Source of the DNA: Massilia phyllostachyos
Lineage (GTDB): Bacteria > Pseudomonadota > Gammaproteobacteria > Burkholderiales > Burkholderiaceae_D
Direction: 5' to 3'
Assembly (NCBI RefSeq): GCF_021044825.1
Contig: NZ_JAJNOC010000001.1
Coordinates: 1,364,001 to 1,428,000, forward strand
DNA length: 64,000 nt
A program made the translations under genes and the position numbers. Positions within the stretch are counted from its first letter, which is position 1. Every line of letters starts with the position of its first letter. A model generated the notes under the pieces. That model saw only the letters and a list, made by a program, of their open reading frames with translations. It searched no databases and was not told where the DNA came from. Of this stretch, positions 47,742 to 57,329 are shown piece by piece.

Positions 47742-48032
47742 ATGGCATTCGGTAAAAAGTTCGACAAAAACAAAGCAAAAGAAAAACTCAAGCGTAAACA
47801 GCAGAACCCGCTGTTCAAGCGCAAGAAGTTCTGCCGCTTCACCGCCGCCGGCGTTGAGCAAGTGGACTACAAGGACGTGGATACCCTGAAAGACTTCGTC
47901 CAGGAAAACGGCAAGATCATGCCGGCACGCCTGACCGGCACCAAGGCGCACTACCAGCGCCAGGTCGACACCGCCATCAAGCGCGCACGCTACCTCGCGC
48001 TGCTGCCGTACACCGACCTGCACAACGCTTAA
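47742..48032 (+). CDS. rpsR: 30S ribosomal protein S18
   Basis: 96 aa. Core [20 protein letters not shown] and [14 protein letters not shown] are typical S18; the N-terminus is a Lys-rich extension (about 20 residues longer than E. coli S18), common in betaproteobacteria. Partner of S6. Confidence 0.98.
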   Translation: MAFGKKFDKNKAKEKLKRKQQNPLFKRKKFCRFTAAGVEQVDYKDVDTLKDFVQENGKIMPARLTGTKAHYQRQVDTAIKRARYLALLPYTDLHNA

Positions 48033-48069
48033 AGCGCGGCTCGTCAGTCAGAATACCTGGAGAATAAAT

Positions 48070-48522
48070 ATGCAAGTTATCCTGCTCGAAAAAGTGGTCA
48101 ACGTCGGCAACCTGGGCGACGTCGTCAAAGTCAAGGACGGTTACGCACGTAACTTCCTGATCCCGCAAAAGATGGCACGCCGTGCTACCCAGGCCGCCGT
48201 GGCCGAGTTCGAAGTCAAGCGCGCCGAACTGGAAAAAGCTGCAGCCGAGAAGCTGTCGGCAGCACAAGCCCAGGGCGACAAGCTGAGCGGCATGACCGTC
48301 ACCATCGCCCAGAAAGCCGGCGTCGACGGCCGCCTGTTCGGTTCGGTCACCAACTTCGACATCGCCGAAGCCCTGAGCAAGCAAGGCTTCCCAGTCGAGA
48401 AGTCGCAGGTTCGCCTGCCGACCGGCCCGCTGAAGACCACCGGCGAATTCCCGGTCGCCGTCGCGCTGCACACCGACGTCGTCTCGGAGATCACCATTGC
48501 TGTGGTCGGCGAAGCCGCCTAA
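48070..48522 (+). CDS. rplI: 50S ribosomal protein L9
   Basis: 150 aa; [20 protein letters not shown] and [13 protein letters not shown] are the conserved N-terminal rRNA-binding domain, followed by the long connecting helix and C-domain. Ends before a strong terminator. Confidence 0.98.
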   Translation: MQVILLEKVVNVGNLGDVVKVKDGYARNFLIPQKMARRATQAAVAEFEVKRAELEKAAAEKLSAAQAQGDKLSGMTVTIAQKAGVDGRLFGSVTNFDIAEALSKQGFPVEKSQVRLPTGPLKTTGEFPVAVALHTDVVSEITIAVVGEAA

Positions 48523-48540
48523 GAAACTGTTGTAAATTAG

Positions 48541-48568
48541 AAAAAGCCGGGCTCGCCCGGCTTTTTTT
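48541..48568 (+). terminator. terminator after rplI
   Basis: AAAAAGCCGGG-CTCG-CCCGGCTTTTTTT: perfect stem, four-base loop, T7. Confidence 0.92.
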
Positions 48569-48591
48569 ACGTCCTGAAAAACCGGTCATTT

Positions 48592-48622
48592 ATGACAGCC
48601 GTATGACAGGAGAAGGTATAAT
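48592..48622 (+). promoter_or_regulatory. dnaB promoter with start-proximal -10
   Basis: Perfect TATAAT at 48617-48622 and ATGACA at 48592-48597 (19-bp spacer). Transcription would start around 48629-48630, exactly at the preferred dnaB ATG. Confidence 0.45.
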
Positions 48623-48629
48623 GCCCGCC

Positions 48630-50015
48630 ATGAATTCCCCAGCCGATCCGCAAGTCGACTCCCTGCGCATCCCGCCGCACTCCATCGAAGCAGAACAGTC
48701 CGTCATTGGCGGCCTGCTGCGCGATAACGCCGCGTGGGACCGCATCGCCGACTTCATGCACGCGGAGGACTTCTACCGCTACGATCACCGCATCATCTTC
48801 GAACAGATGGTCCGCCTGATCAACGCCGGCAAGCCCGCCGACGTGATCACGGTTTACGAGGCCTGCAATATGCTCGGCAAGGCCGAGGAAGTGGGCGGCC
48901 TGCAGTACCTGAACGCGATGGCGCAGAACACGCCGTCGGCGGCCAACATCCGCCGCTACGCCGAGATCGTGCGCGACCGCGGCATCCTGCGCAACCTGAT
49001 CACGGTGGCCGACGAAATCTCGGGCAACGCCTTCAACCCGCAGGGCAAGGAAGTCAAGCAGATGCTCGACGAGGCCGAGTCGAAGATCTTCGCGATCGCG
49101 GAGACCGGCGCGCGCGGCCAGCAGGGCTGGAACCCGATCCAGCCGCTGCTCACCCAGGTGGTGGAGCGCATCGACGAACTGTACTCGCGCGAGAACCAGG
49201 GCGAGATCACCGGCGTGCCGACCGGCTTCATCGACCTCGATCGCATGACCTCCGGCCTGCAGCCGGGCGACCTGGTCATCGTGGCCGGCCGTCCCTCGAT
49301 GGGCAAGACCGCGTTCTCGGTCAACATCGGCGAGAACGTCGCGATCGAAGCCGGCCTGCCGGTGGCCGTGTTCTCGATGGAGATGGGCGGCGCCCAGCTG
49401 GCCATGCGTATGCTCGGTTCGGTCGGCCAGCTCGACCAGCACCGCCTGCGTACCGGCCGCCTGAACGACGAGGACTGGCCGCGCCTGACGCACGCCATCC
49501 AGAAGATGAACGACGCCCAGCTCTACATCGACGAGACCCCGGCGCTGAACCCGATCGAGATGCGCGCGCGCGCGCGGCGCCTGGCGCGCCAGTGCGGGAA
49601 GCTGGGCCTGATCATCGTCGACTACCTGCAGCTGATGCAGGGCAGTACGCCGGGCGACAACCGCGCCTCGGAGATCTCGGAGATTTCGCGATCATTGAAA
49701 GGCCTGGCGAAGGAATTGCACTGCCCGGTCATCGCGCTGTCCCAGCTGAACCGCTCGCTGGAACAACGACCCAACAAACGTCCCGTCATGTCCGACCTGC
49801 GCGAATCGGGCGCTATCGAACAGGATGCGGACGTTATCATCTTCCTGTATCGCGACGAGGTCTACAACCCCGACTCGCCGGATAAAGGAACCGCCGAAAT
49901 CATCATCGGTAAGCAGCGTAACGGCCCGATCGGGGCGATTCGCCTTACCTGGATCGGCTCCTACACCAAGTTTGGCAACTACAGCGGTAACCTCGCCATC
50001 TATCAGGGTGACTGA
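48630..50015 (+). CDS. dnaB: replicative DNA helicase
   Basis: 461 aa from ATG 48630 (MNSPADPQVDSLRIPPHSIE, as I recall for relatives); ATG 48621 and 48603 are also open, and a GGAGAAGG lies before 48621. Ring helicase of the replication fork. N-domain about 1-110, then RecA-like domain with Walker A GRPSMGKTAFSVN, Walker B region LGLIIVDYLQLM and the arginine-finger region DLRESGAIEQDADVI. Separated from rplI by a terminator and probably driven by its own promoter. Confidence 0.96.
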   Translation: MNSPADPQVDSLRIPPHSIEAEQSVIGGLLRDNAAWDRIADFMHAEDFYRYDHRIIFEQMVRLINAGKPADVITVYEACNMLGKAEEVGGLQYLNAMAQNTPSAANIRRYAEIVRDRGILRNLITVADEISGNAFNPQGKEVKQMLDEAESKIFAIAETGARGQQGWNPIQPLLTQVVERIDELYSRENQGEITGVPTGFIDLDRMTSGLQPGDLVIVAGRPSMGKTAFSVNIGENVAIEAGLPVAVFSMEMGGAQLAMRMLGSVGQLDQHRLRTGRLNDEDWPRLTHAIQKMNDAQLYIDETPALNPIEMRARARRLARQCGKLGLIIVDYLQLMQGSTPGDNRASEISEISRSLKGLAKELHCPVIALSQLNRSLEQRPNKRPVMSDLRESGAIEQDADVIIFLYRDEVYNPDSPDKGTAEIIIGKQRNGPIGAIRLTWIGSYTKFGNYSGNLAIYQGD

Positions 50016-50147
50016 CAGGGCGACCAAGTTTCTGAAGAAGTAGCAAAACGCATTCCTTATAACAGCCGGCCCCGAGCCGGTTCACTTTGCCGCCGCCAGC
50101 CGTGGCAGCGGTTTCGAAGTCCCAAGAGATTCACAACGGAGAATAAA

Positions 50148-50774
50148 ATGTTTGGACGCCTGATGCCCCAGGAGGGCAAGTTCTTTGACCTGTTCAACCA
50201 GCACGCCGCGCTGTGCGTGAAGGGCGCGCAGGAGATGGTCGGCCTGATGACCAACTTCGACGACCTGGAAAACCGCACCCACGCCGTGGAGAGCATCGAG
50301 AAGCAGGCGGACAAGATCACCTACGCCACCGTCGACCTGCTGCACAAGACCTTCATCACCCCGCTCGACCGCGACGACATCCACAAGCTGATCACCAGCA
50401 TGGACGACATCCTCGACATGATGGAAGACGCGGCCCAGACCATCTCGCTGTACGACCTGCACGCGGTGACCCCGGAAGCCAAGCGCCTGGCCGAACTGTG
50501 CCTGTCGTGCTGCCTGAAGGTGCAGGAAGCCGTCGGCCTGCTGCACGACATGGGCAACGCCCAGAAGATCGTCGCCATCTGCGAAGAGATCGACCGCTTC
50601 GAGTCGGACGCCGACCACGTGATGCGCGCCGCCATGTCCAAGCTGTTCCGCGACGAGCCGGACGTGCGCAACCTGATCAAGATGAAGGCGATCTACGAGA
50701 TCCTCGAGACCGTCACCGACCGCTGCGAAGACGTGGCCAACATCGTCGAAGGCATCATCGTCGAGAACGCGTAA
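50148..50774 (+). CDS. DUF47 (PhoU-like) phosphate transport accessory protein
   Basis: 208-aa all-helical DUF47/TIGR00153 family protein, related to PhoU, with Glu/Asp-rich helices (ESIEKQADKITY, EEIDRFESDADHV) of the kind that bind metal clusters. Next to PiT transporters it is thought to regulate phosphate entry. Start ATG 50148 behind GGAG. Twenty-five bases before the transporter gene. Confidence 0.92.
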   Translation: MFGRLMPQEGKFFDLFNQHAALCVKGAQEMVGLMTNFDDLENRTHAVESIEKQADKITYATVDLLHKTFITPLDRDDIHKLITSMDDILDMMEDAAQTISLYDLHAVTPEAKRLAELCLSCCLKVQEAVGLLHDMGNAQKIVAICEEIDRFESDADHVMRAAMSKLFRDEPDVRNLIKMKAIYEILETVTDRCEDVANIVEGIIVENA

Positions 50775-50799
50775 AGCGCCGCGCGGAACAAGAATAATT

Positions 50800-51810
50800 A
50801 TGGAATCTCTACATATCAGCATCTACGTGCTGGGCCTGCTCGTGCTGCTGGCGCTGGTGTTCGACTTCATGAACGGCTTCCACGACTCGGCCAACGCGAT
50901 CGCCACGGTCGTCTCGACCGGCGTCCTGAAGCCCCAGTCGGCCGTGGCCATGGCCGCCTTCTTCAACTTCCTGGCGATCTTCGTGGTCAGCATGAAGGTG
51001 GCGCAGACCATCGGCAAGGGGACCATCGATCCCCACGTGGTCGACCACTACGTGATCTTCGGGGCCCTGGTCGGGGCCATCGTCTGGAACATCATCACCT
51101 GGTACTACGGCATTCCGTCCTCGTCCTCGCACGCCCTGATCGGCGGCCTGGTGGGCGCCGCGGTGGCCAAGTCGGGCACCGGCGCGCTGATCTCGGCGGG
51201 CCTGATCAAGACCGTGGTGTTCATCGTGGTCGCGCCGCTGCTGGGCTTCGTGCTCGGTTCGATCATCATGCTGCTGGTCTCGTGGATCTTCGTGCGCTCG
51301 ACGCCGCGCAAGGTCGACGTCTGGTTCCGCCGCCTGCAACTGGTGTCGGCCGCCGGCTATTCGCTGGGCCACGGCGGCAACGACGCGCAGAAGACCATGG
51401 GCATCATCTGGATGCTGCTGATCGCCGCCGGCTACACCAACCCGGCCGACGCGCATCCGCCGACCTGGGTCATCATCTCCTGCTACGCAGCGATCAGCTT
51501 CGGCACGCTGTTCGGCGGCTGGCGCATCGTCAAGACCATGGGCCAGAAGATCACCAAGCTCAAGCCCGTCGGCGGCTTCTGCGCGGAGACCGGCGGCGCC
51601 ATGACGCTCCTGATGGCGAGCTTCTGGGGCATCCCGGTCTCGACCACCCACACCATCACCGGCGCCATCGTCGGCGTGGGCGCCTCGCAGAAGGCGTCGG
51701 CGGTGCGTTGGGGCGTGGCGGGCAATATCGTGTGGGCCTGGATCTTCACGATTCCGGCGTCGGCTTTCATGGCGGCGGTGGCCTGGTGGATCGGCACGCA
51801 CATCATGTAA
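50800..51810 (+). CDS. low-affinity inorganic phosphate transporter, PiT family
   Basis: 336-aa membrane transporter with about 8-10 helices. Two PiT signature repeats: FDFMNGFHDSANAIATVV near the N-terminus and GHGGNDAQKTMG past the middle; a third motif PVSTTHTITGAIVG. Imports phosphate as a metal-phosphate with H+. Operonic with the DUF47 gene. Confidence 0.95.
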   Translation: MESLHISIYVLGLLVLLALVFDFMNGFHDSANAIATVVSTGVLKPQSAVAMAAFFNFLAIFVVSMKVAQTIGKGTIDPHVVDHYVIFGALVGAIVWNIITWYYGIPSSSSHALIGGLVGAAVAKSGTGALISAGLIKTVVFIVVAPLLGFVLGSIIMLLVSWIFVRSTPRKVDVWFRRLQLVSAAGYSLGHGGNDAQKTMGIIWMLLIAAGYTNPADAHPPTWVIISCYAAISFGTLFGGWRIVKTMGQKITKLKPVGGFCAETGGAMTLLMASFWGIPVSTTHTITGAIVGVGASQKASAVRWGVAGNIVWAWIFTIPASAFMAAVAWWIGTHIM

Positions 51811-51828
51811 GCATGTGAGCATGCAAGC

Positions 51829-51857
51829 AAAAAGGCCAGGGATTCCCTGGCCTTTTT
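51829..51857 (+). terminator. terminator after the PiT gene
   Basis: AAAAAGGCCAGGG-ATT-CCCTGGCCTTTTT; also usable from the minus side for the small lipoprotein gene at 51886. Confidence 0.9.
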
Positions 51858-51885
51858 GTTGTCGGCTATCCCCGCCGGAGGCGGA

Positions 51886-52089
51886 CTACCTGCCCATGCG
51901 CGCGTCTTCGACGTCGGCCCCGCTCGCGGTGCCGGCCCTGCTGGTGCCGGGGCCCTTCTTGCGCAGATTGCTGCCGACCATGATCGAGTCGTCCTTGTCT
52001 CGGGCGCGCGGCTCGCGCGGGGCGGAAGGGTCATGGGCGCAGCCGCCCAGCAGGGTGAACGCCACGGCGGCCAGCATCAACTTCTTCAT
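51886..52089 (-). CDS. small lipoprotein, unknown
   Basis: 67-aa lipoprotein precursor MKKLMLAAVAFTLLGGCAHD with lipobox LLGGC, then a charged, disordered tail rich in Arg, Asp and Pro. GGAG lies eight bases before the ATG. No family recognised; the terminator at 51829-51857 lies past its stop. Confidence 0.75.
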   Translation of the reverse strand: MKKLMLAAVAFTLLGGCAHDPSAPREPRARDKDDSIMVGSNLRKKGPGTSRAGTASGADVEDARMGR

Positions 52090-52200
52090 CGTTCCAACTC
52101 CATTCTCATGTGGGTCTCAAGAGTGGACGATTGTAGTGCGGCCCGTGCCGGAATAGGGCGGTGGCAGACCGCTTGCCGCAAATTACCCTCGGCGGATGCC

Positions 52201-53100
52201 TCAGGCCAGGGTTACTTCGAGGCCCTCGAAGGCCAGGCTGACCTGCAGCGCGCCGAGGCGGCCCCGGTAGCGCGCCAGCACCTCGGCGAACGCCGCTTCC
52301 AGGTCGTCGTCGCCGCGGGTCGGTTCGTGGTGGGTGCAGTACAGGCGCTTCGCGCCCACCCGCAGCGCCATCTCGATCGCGGCGTCGAAGGTGCCGTGGC
52401 CCCAGCCGGCCTTGGACGGATACTCTTCGCGCGTGTACGAGCAGTCGACGATCAGGGCATCCACGTCGCGCATGGCGGCGTCGATCGCATCCTGGCGCGC
52501 CAGCAGGTGGGCCTCGCAGGCGGCGAACGCCGGGTCGGCGGGCGGGTAGGGGTTGTGCCAGGGTTCGTGGTCGCCGGTGAAGAACAGCGACCGGCCATTG
52601 CAAGCAATCCGGTAGCCCAGGTTGGTGACCGGGTGGTTCATGACCACGTTGTCGACCACCACGTCGCCGACCGCGACCGGCACGCCGACGTCGAGGGTGC
52701 GGTACTCGATGGTGGCGCCCATCTGCGTTTCGCTGACCGGGAAGTAGCTGTTCTGCAGCTGCACGCCCATCACGTGCTCGATGCCGTGGCCCGTGACCGG
52801 GTCGTGGGCTCCGTGCAGGCGCACCCGGCTGCCCTTGATGAACAGCGGAGTGAAGAAGGGCAGGCCGTGGATGTGGTCCCAGTGGCTGTGGGTGATGAAG
52901 ATGTTGGCGCTGATCGGTCCTTGCGACAGGGTGGTGAGCAGGTGCTGGGCCAGCGGGAACAGGCCGGTGCCGCCGTCGAGGATGATCAGGGTGCCGTCGT
53001 CGCCGCGCACTTCGATGCAGGTGGTGTTGCCGCCATAGCGTGCGGTACGCGGGCCTGGGGACGGAATCGATCCCCGCACCCCCCAGAAACGGAATTTCAT
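52201..53100 (-). CDS. metallo-beta-lactamase fold hydrolase
   Basis: 299 aa from ATG 53100 with GGGGAG five bases upstream (TTG one codon earlier rejected). MKFRFWGVRGSIPSPGP and YGGNTTCIEV are the opening of a PhnP/phosphodiesterase-like MBL group; metal site HSHWDH at 71-76, further ligands in MNHPVTNLGY, FFTGDHEP, VDCSYT and THHEP. Substrate not evident; cyclic nucleotide phosphodiesterase-like activity is a possibility given the neighbouring cyclase, but this is only inference. Divergent from the HD-GYP gene. Confidence 0.85.
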   Translation of the reverse strand: MKFRFWGVRGSIPSPGPRTARYGGNTTCIEVRGDDGTLIILDGGTGLFPLAQHLLTTLSQGPISANIFITHSHWDHIHGLPFFTPLFIKGSRVRLHGAHDPVTGHGIEHVMGVQLQNSYFPVSETQMGATIEYRTLDVGVPVAVGDVVVDNVVMNHPVTNLGYRIACNGRSLFFTGDHEPWHNPYPPADPAFAACEAHLLARQDAIDAAMRDVDALIVDCSYTREEYPSKAGWGHGTFDAAIEMALRVGAKRLYCTHHEPTRGDDDLEAAFAEVLARYRGRLGALQVSLAFEGLEVTLA

Positions 53101-53287
53101 CAATGCTCCCCTGCCTGGTAATTATTGTCATGAAACAACGGCCATGATAGCCAGTTTGTGGCGCGCTTTGGCTGAAATTTTGTAAATATCCGGCCGAGCA
53201 TGTACAGCCGGGCGTAACGAAGCTACACTGCCGAGAATTACCAAACGGCAAAATAGCTTCCGCCAGGAACAACGCCCCGCGCCTACC

Positions 53288-54907
53288 ATGCAAGAGCTGA
53301 ACCCCACCCAAATCGCGCAACGCCTGCACCAGCTCACCGAAGTCAGCGTGGCGCTCGGGGACACGCACGACACTGCCGGCCTGCTCGACCGCATCCTGCG
53401 CGTGGCCAAGCACATGACCGACGCCGACGGCGGCACCCTGTACCGGCCGAGCGAGGACCGGCGCAGCCTGTGCTACCACATCTCGATCAATGACACCCTC
53501 GGCATCTACCAGGGCGGCGTCAGCGGAAGCCCGATCGACATCGCACCGGTGCCGCTGTGCGACAGCTACGGCAACAAGAACCTGGCCTCGGTAGCCGCCT
53601 ATGCCGCCAACTTCAACCAGTCGGTGAACATCGAAGACGTCTACAAGGCGGACGTGTTCAACTTCTCGGGCATGCGGTCCTTCGACGCCGCCTTCGGCTA
53701 CCACTCGCAATCCTTCCTGACGGTGCCGATGACCGACCACGAAGGCGAGCTGCTGGGCGTGCTCCAGCTGATCAACGCCAAGGACCCGCAGACCGGCGCC
53801 ATCCGCGCGTTCTCGCAGACCGACCAGCGCTTCATCGAGGCGCTTGCGGCCCAGGCCGCGGTGGCATTGACGAACCAGCTGTTGATCGCCCAGCTCGAGA
53901 ACCTGCTGGAAGCGCTGGTCAACCTGATCAACATCGGCATCGACGAGAAGTCGCCCTACACCGGCCGCCACTGCCAGTTCGTGCCGGAGCTGACCATGAT
54001 GCTGGCCGAGGCCGTGCACGACACGACCTCCGGCCCGATGGCGAACTTCCGCATGCTTGATGCCGACCGCAAGGAGCTGTGGCTGGCGGGCCTGCTGCAC
54101 GATTGCGGCAAGATCACGACGCCGGTGCACATCGTCGACAAGGCGACCAAGCTGGAAACCATCTTCGACCGCATCCACCTGGTCGACACCCGCTTCGAAG
54201 TGCTGCTGCGCGATTGCGAGATCCGCGCGCTGCGCGCCAAGTGCGAGCCGGGCGCCGACCACGCCGCGATCGACGACCGCCTGGCGCACGACCAGGCCGG
54301 CCTCATCGCCGACCGCGAGTTCCTGCGCCGCGCCAACGTCGGCGGCGAAGGGATGTCGCCGGACGACCAGGAGCGCGTGCGCCGCATCGCCCGCCACCGC
54401 TGGACCGGGCCGGATGGCCGCGAGCAGGATTTCCTGAGCGAGAACGAGGTCTTCAACCTGACCGTGCGCTTCGGCACCCTCACCGACGCCGAGCGCAAGA
54501 TCATCAACAACCACATCGACGTCACCATCAGGATGCTCGAGTCGCTGCCCTGGCCCAAGCACCTCAAGAACGTGCCGGAATACGCGGGCGGTCACCACGA
54601 GCGCATGGACGGCAAGGGCTATCCGCGCGGCCTCACGCGCGAGCAGATGTCGGTGCCGGCGCGGATCATGGCGATTGCCGACATCTTCGAGGCGCTCACC
54701 GCCTGCGACCGGCCCTACAAGAAGGGCAAGATGCTGTCCGAGTCGCTGCACATCCTGGGACGCTTCGCCCTCAACGGCCACATCGACCCGGACCTGTTCG
54801 ACATCTTCGTGCGCAACCGCGTCTACCTGCAGTTCGCGCACAAGAACATGGACGCCCACCAGATCGACGAGGTGGACGAGGCGGCGATTCCGGGCTACCG
54901 GCCGTAG
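53288..54907 (+). CDS. GAF-HD-GYP cyclic-di-GMP phosphodiesterase
   Basis: 539 aa. GAF sensor domain about 15-200; HD-GYP domain with H271-D272 in LLHDCGKITTP and H436-H437 ... G444-Y445-P446 in HHERMDGKGYP. The family degrades c-di-GMP. About 100 residues between HDCGK and HHE are longer than usual, a possible insertion (residues about 290-390). Soluble, no TM. Only three bases separate it from the adenylate cyclase gene, so both are one transcript. Confidence 0.93.
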   Translation: MQELNPTQIAQRLHQLTEVSVALGDTHDTAGLLDRILRVAKHMTDADGGTLYRPSEDRRSLCYHISINDTLGIYQGGVSGSPIDIAPVPLCDSYGNKNLASVAAYAANFNQSVNIEDVYKADVFNFSGMRSFDAAFGYHSQSFLTVPMTDHEGELLGVLQLINAKDPQTGAIRAFSQTDQRFIEALAAQAAVALTNQLLIAQLENLLEALVNLINIGIDEKSPYTGRHCQFVPELTMMLAEAVHDTTSGPMANFRMLDADRKELWLAGLLHDCGKITTPVHIVDKATKLETIFDRIHLVDTRFEVLLRDCEIRALRAKCEPGADHAAIDDRLAHDQAGLIADREFLRRANVGGEGMSPDDQERVRRIARHRWTGPDGREQDFLSENEVFNLTVRFGTLTDAERKIINNHIDVTIRMLESLPWPKHLKNVPEYAGGHHERMDGKGYPRGLTREQMSVPARIMAIADIFEALTACDRPYKKGKMLSESLHILGRFALNGHIDPDLFDIFVRNRVYLQFAHKNMDAHQIDEVDEAAIPGYRP

Positions 54908-54910
54908 GCG

Positions 54911-57175
54911 ATGAAGCGGATCCGCCAGCTGCTGTCACGTTATTGGGCGCGCTGGTCGCTCGGGCTGCTGTTCACCCTCGCCGCGGTGCTGTACACGCTG
55001 GACGTCTGGACCAGCCATGCCATCGCGCGCCAGGACACCATCATTTCCGACCTGCGCATGCGGCTCGAGCCGTTCGTGCCCGAGCCGGGCATCGTCATCG
55101 TCGACATCGACAGCAAGAGCCTGAACGAGGTCGGACGCTTCCCCTGGAGCCGCAACGTGATGGCCAGGCTGGTGGAGCAGCTGACGCGCCACTACGAGGT
55201 CAGCGCGGTGGGCTTCGACGTCTCCTTTCCGGAACCCGACACCAGCTCGGGCTACGATGTGCTGGCGCAGCTGGCGGAGCGCGAGCTGAAAAGCATCCCC
55301 GCGCTGAAGGACGAACTCGGGCGCCTGAAGCCGGCGCTGGACTACGACGGCATGTTCGCCGAAGCGCTGCGCGGGCAGCCGGTGGTGCTCGGTTTTAACC
55401 TGTCCGAAGGCCAGCGCAAGGGCGTCCTGCCGGAGCCCGCGTTCACGACCGACTTCCTGAACGGGCGCGCCGGCGATGCCTACACCGTCAACGGGTATGA
55501 AGCGAACATCGCACGCCTGCAGGAAGCCGCCGCCGGCGCCGGGGTGTTTACCGCCACGACCGATGCCGATGGCCTGGTGCGGTCGTCGCCCGTACTGTTC
55601 AGGATCGGCGATGGCTACTACCCGTCGCTGTCGGCGGCGACGCTGGCAACCGCCCTGGGCGCCACCGCGATCAAGCCGAAGCTGGTCGGCACCGTGGATA
55701 CCCTGTCGCAGGCCGATCGCGACGCATCGGCATTCGACACGATGCAGATGTGGGTCGACCGCAAGCCGGTGTCCTTCCCCGTTGGCGAGGGGATGATCGC
55801 CACCATCCGGTTCCGTGGCCCCGGCGGCCCGGACGGCGGCGCTTTCCGCTACGTGTCGGCATCCGATGTCCTGGCAGGCAAAGTGGCCAAGGACGTGCTC
55901 GAAGGTGCCATCGTCCTGGTCGGCACCACCGCGCCCGGCCTGCAGGACCTGCGCGCGACGCCGGTCAACGCCCAGTACCCCGGCGTCGAGATCCACGCGA
56001 ACATGATCAAGTCGATGCTGGACGGGCGTTTCAAGGTTCGCCCCTACTGGGCGCAGCCGGTCGAAACGATCGTGGTGGCGGCGCTCGGCGTCGTGCTGAC
56101 CTTATTGCTGGCGGTGCTCAGCCCCGCCTGGGCGGTGCTGCTGGCGGCCGGCGCCTTCCTCGCCTGCGGCGCCTTCAATTACGTGATGTACAGCCGCTAC
56201 GACGCGATCCTGAACGTCTTCATCTGCCTGCTGCTGGTCGCCACCCTGTTCGTGCTGAACCTCGCCTGGGGCTGGTTCTTCGAGGTGCGCAAGGGCAGGG
56301 CGCTGGTCTCGCGCTTCGGCGAGTACGTGGCGCCCGAACTGGTCGAGCGCATGGCCGAGGATCCGGCCGCCTACAATATGGACGGCGAGAGCCGCGAGCT
56401 GACCGTCATGTTCGTCGACGTGCGCGGCTTCACCACCATCTCCGAGGGCCTGAGCCCGAAGGCGCTGCGCGAGTACATCAACCTGTACCTCACCGCGATG
56501 TCCGAGGACATCCGCTCCAGCCACCAGGGCACCCTCGACAAGTACATCGGCGACGCCGTGATGGCCTTCTGGGGCGCACCGGTCGCTTTCCCCGACCACG
56601 CCAGCCGGGCGGTGGCCACCGCGCTCCTGATGCAGGACAGCGCGGCGCGCCTGAACCGCGACTTCCTGGCGCGCGGCTGGCCCGAGCTGAAGATCGGCAT
56701 CGGCCTGAACACCGGCCCCATGCACGTGGGCGACATGGGCTCGAAGATCCGGCGCGCCTATACCGTCATGGGCGACGCGGTGAACCTGGGTTCGCGCCTG
56801 GAAGGCATCACCAAGGTGTACGGTGTCGGCATCGCCGTGGGCGCGGCGACCCGCCTGGCGGCGCCGGAATTCGCCTGGCGCGAACTCGACCTGGTGCGCG
56901 TGAAAGGCAAGAACGAACCGGTGGCGATCTTCGAGCCGCTCGGCAAACCGGCCGACCTGGCTCCCGGTGTGCTGGACGAGCTGGCCCAATGGGAGGCCGC
57001 GCTGTCGCAGGTCCGCGCCCAGGATTGGGATACGGCCCAGGCGGCGATCGGCGCCCTGGCCGCGCGCCATCCGGAATGCGGCCTGTATGCCCTCTACCTG
57101 GAACGCATCGGCTACTATCGCGCCCATCCGCCGGGCCCGGGCTGGGACGGCGTGACCACCTTCGACAGCAAATAG
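54911..57175 (+). CDS. CHASE2-domain class III adenylate cyclase
   Basis: 754 aa. N-terminal TM about 15-32, extracytoplasmic CHASE2 domain about 45-375, three TM helices about 380-460, then class III cyclase about 490-690. Metal Asp503 (FVDVRGFTT) and Asp548 (GDAVMAFWG); Lys544 (DKYIGD) and Asp622 (VMGDAVNLGSRLE) are the adenine-specifying pair, so ATP is the likely substrate. C-terminal helical tail about 690-754. A membrane sensor producing cAMP; co-transcribed with the HD-GYP gene and upstream of the TPS genes. Confidence 0.93.
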   Translation: MKRIRQLLSRYWARWSLGLLFTLAAVLYTLDVWTSHAIARQDTIISDLRMRLEPFVPEPGIVIVDIDSKSLNEVGRFPWSRNVMARLVEQLTRHYEVSAVGFDVSFPEPDTSSGYDVLAQLAERELKSIPALKDELGRLKPALDYDGMFAEALRGQPVVLGFNLSEGQRKGVLPEPAFTTDFLNGRAGDAYTVNGYEANIARLQEAAAGAGVFTATTDADGLVRSSPVLFRIGDGYYPSLSAATLATALGATAIKPKLVGTVDTLSQADRDASAFDTMQMWVDRKPVSFPVGEGMIATIRFRGPGGPDGGAFRYVSASDVLAGKVAKDVLEGAIVLVGTTAPGLQDLRATPVNAQYPGVEIHANMIKSMLDGRFKVRPYWAQPVETIVVAALGVVLTLLLAVLSPAWAVLLAAGAFLACGAFNYVMYSRYDAILNVFICLLLVATLFVLNLAWGWFFEVRKGRALVSRFGEYVAPELVERMAEDPAAYNMDGESRELTVMFVDVRGFTTISEGLSPKALREYINLYLTAMSEDIRSSHQGTLDKYIGDAVMAFWGAPVAFPDHASRAVATALLMQDSAARLNRDFLARGWPELKIGIGLNTGPMHVGDMGSKIRRAYTVMGDAVNLGSRLEGITKVYGVGIAVGAATRLAAPEFAWRELDLVRVKGKNEPVAIFEPLGKPADLAPGVLDELAQWEAALSQVRAQDWDTAQAAIGALAARHPECGLYALYLERIGYYRAHPPGPGWDGVTTFDSK

Positions 57176-57221
57176 CGATGCGGCGTGGGTTGTCACACCC
57201 ATGCAACACAAATGCCACGCC

Positions 57222-57243
57222 TTCCCCCCTTCACAAGGGGGAA
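57222..57243. other. hairpin between the cyclase and TpsB genes
   Basis: TTCCCCC (57222-57228) and GGGGGAA (57237-57243); a T-rich stretch follows at about 57255-57275. Possible weak terminator or REP remnant. Confidence 0.4.
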
Positions 57244-57329
57244 CTTGGCGGACTTGTCTTTATTTTTCTCCCTTGCAACACAAAGCTCGTTACACTGCCC
57301 CGGAAATCCCTCTTCATAAAGCAAAACCA

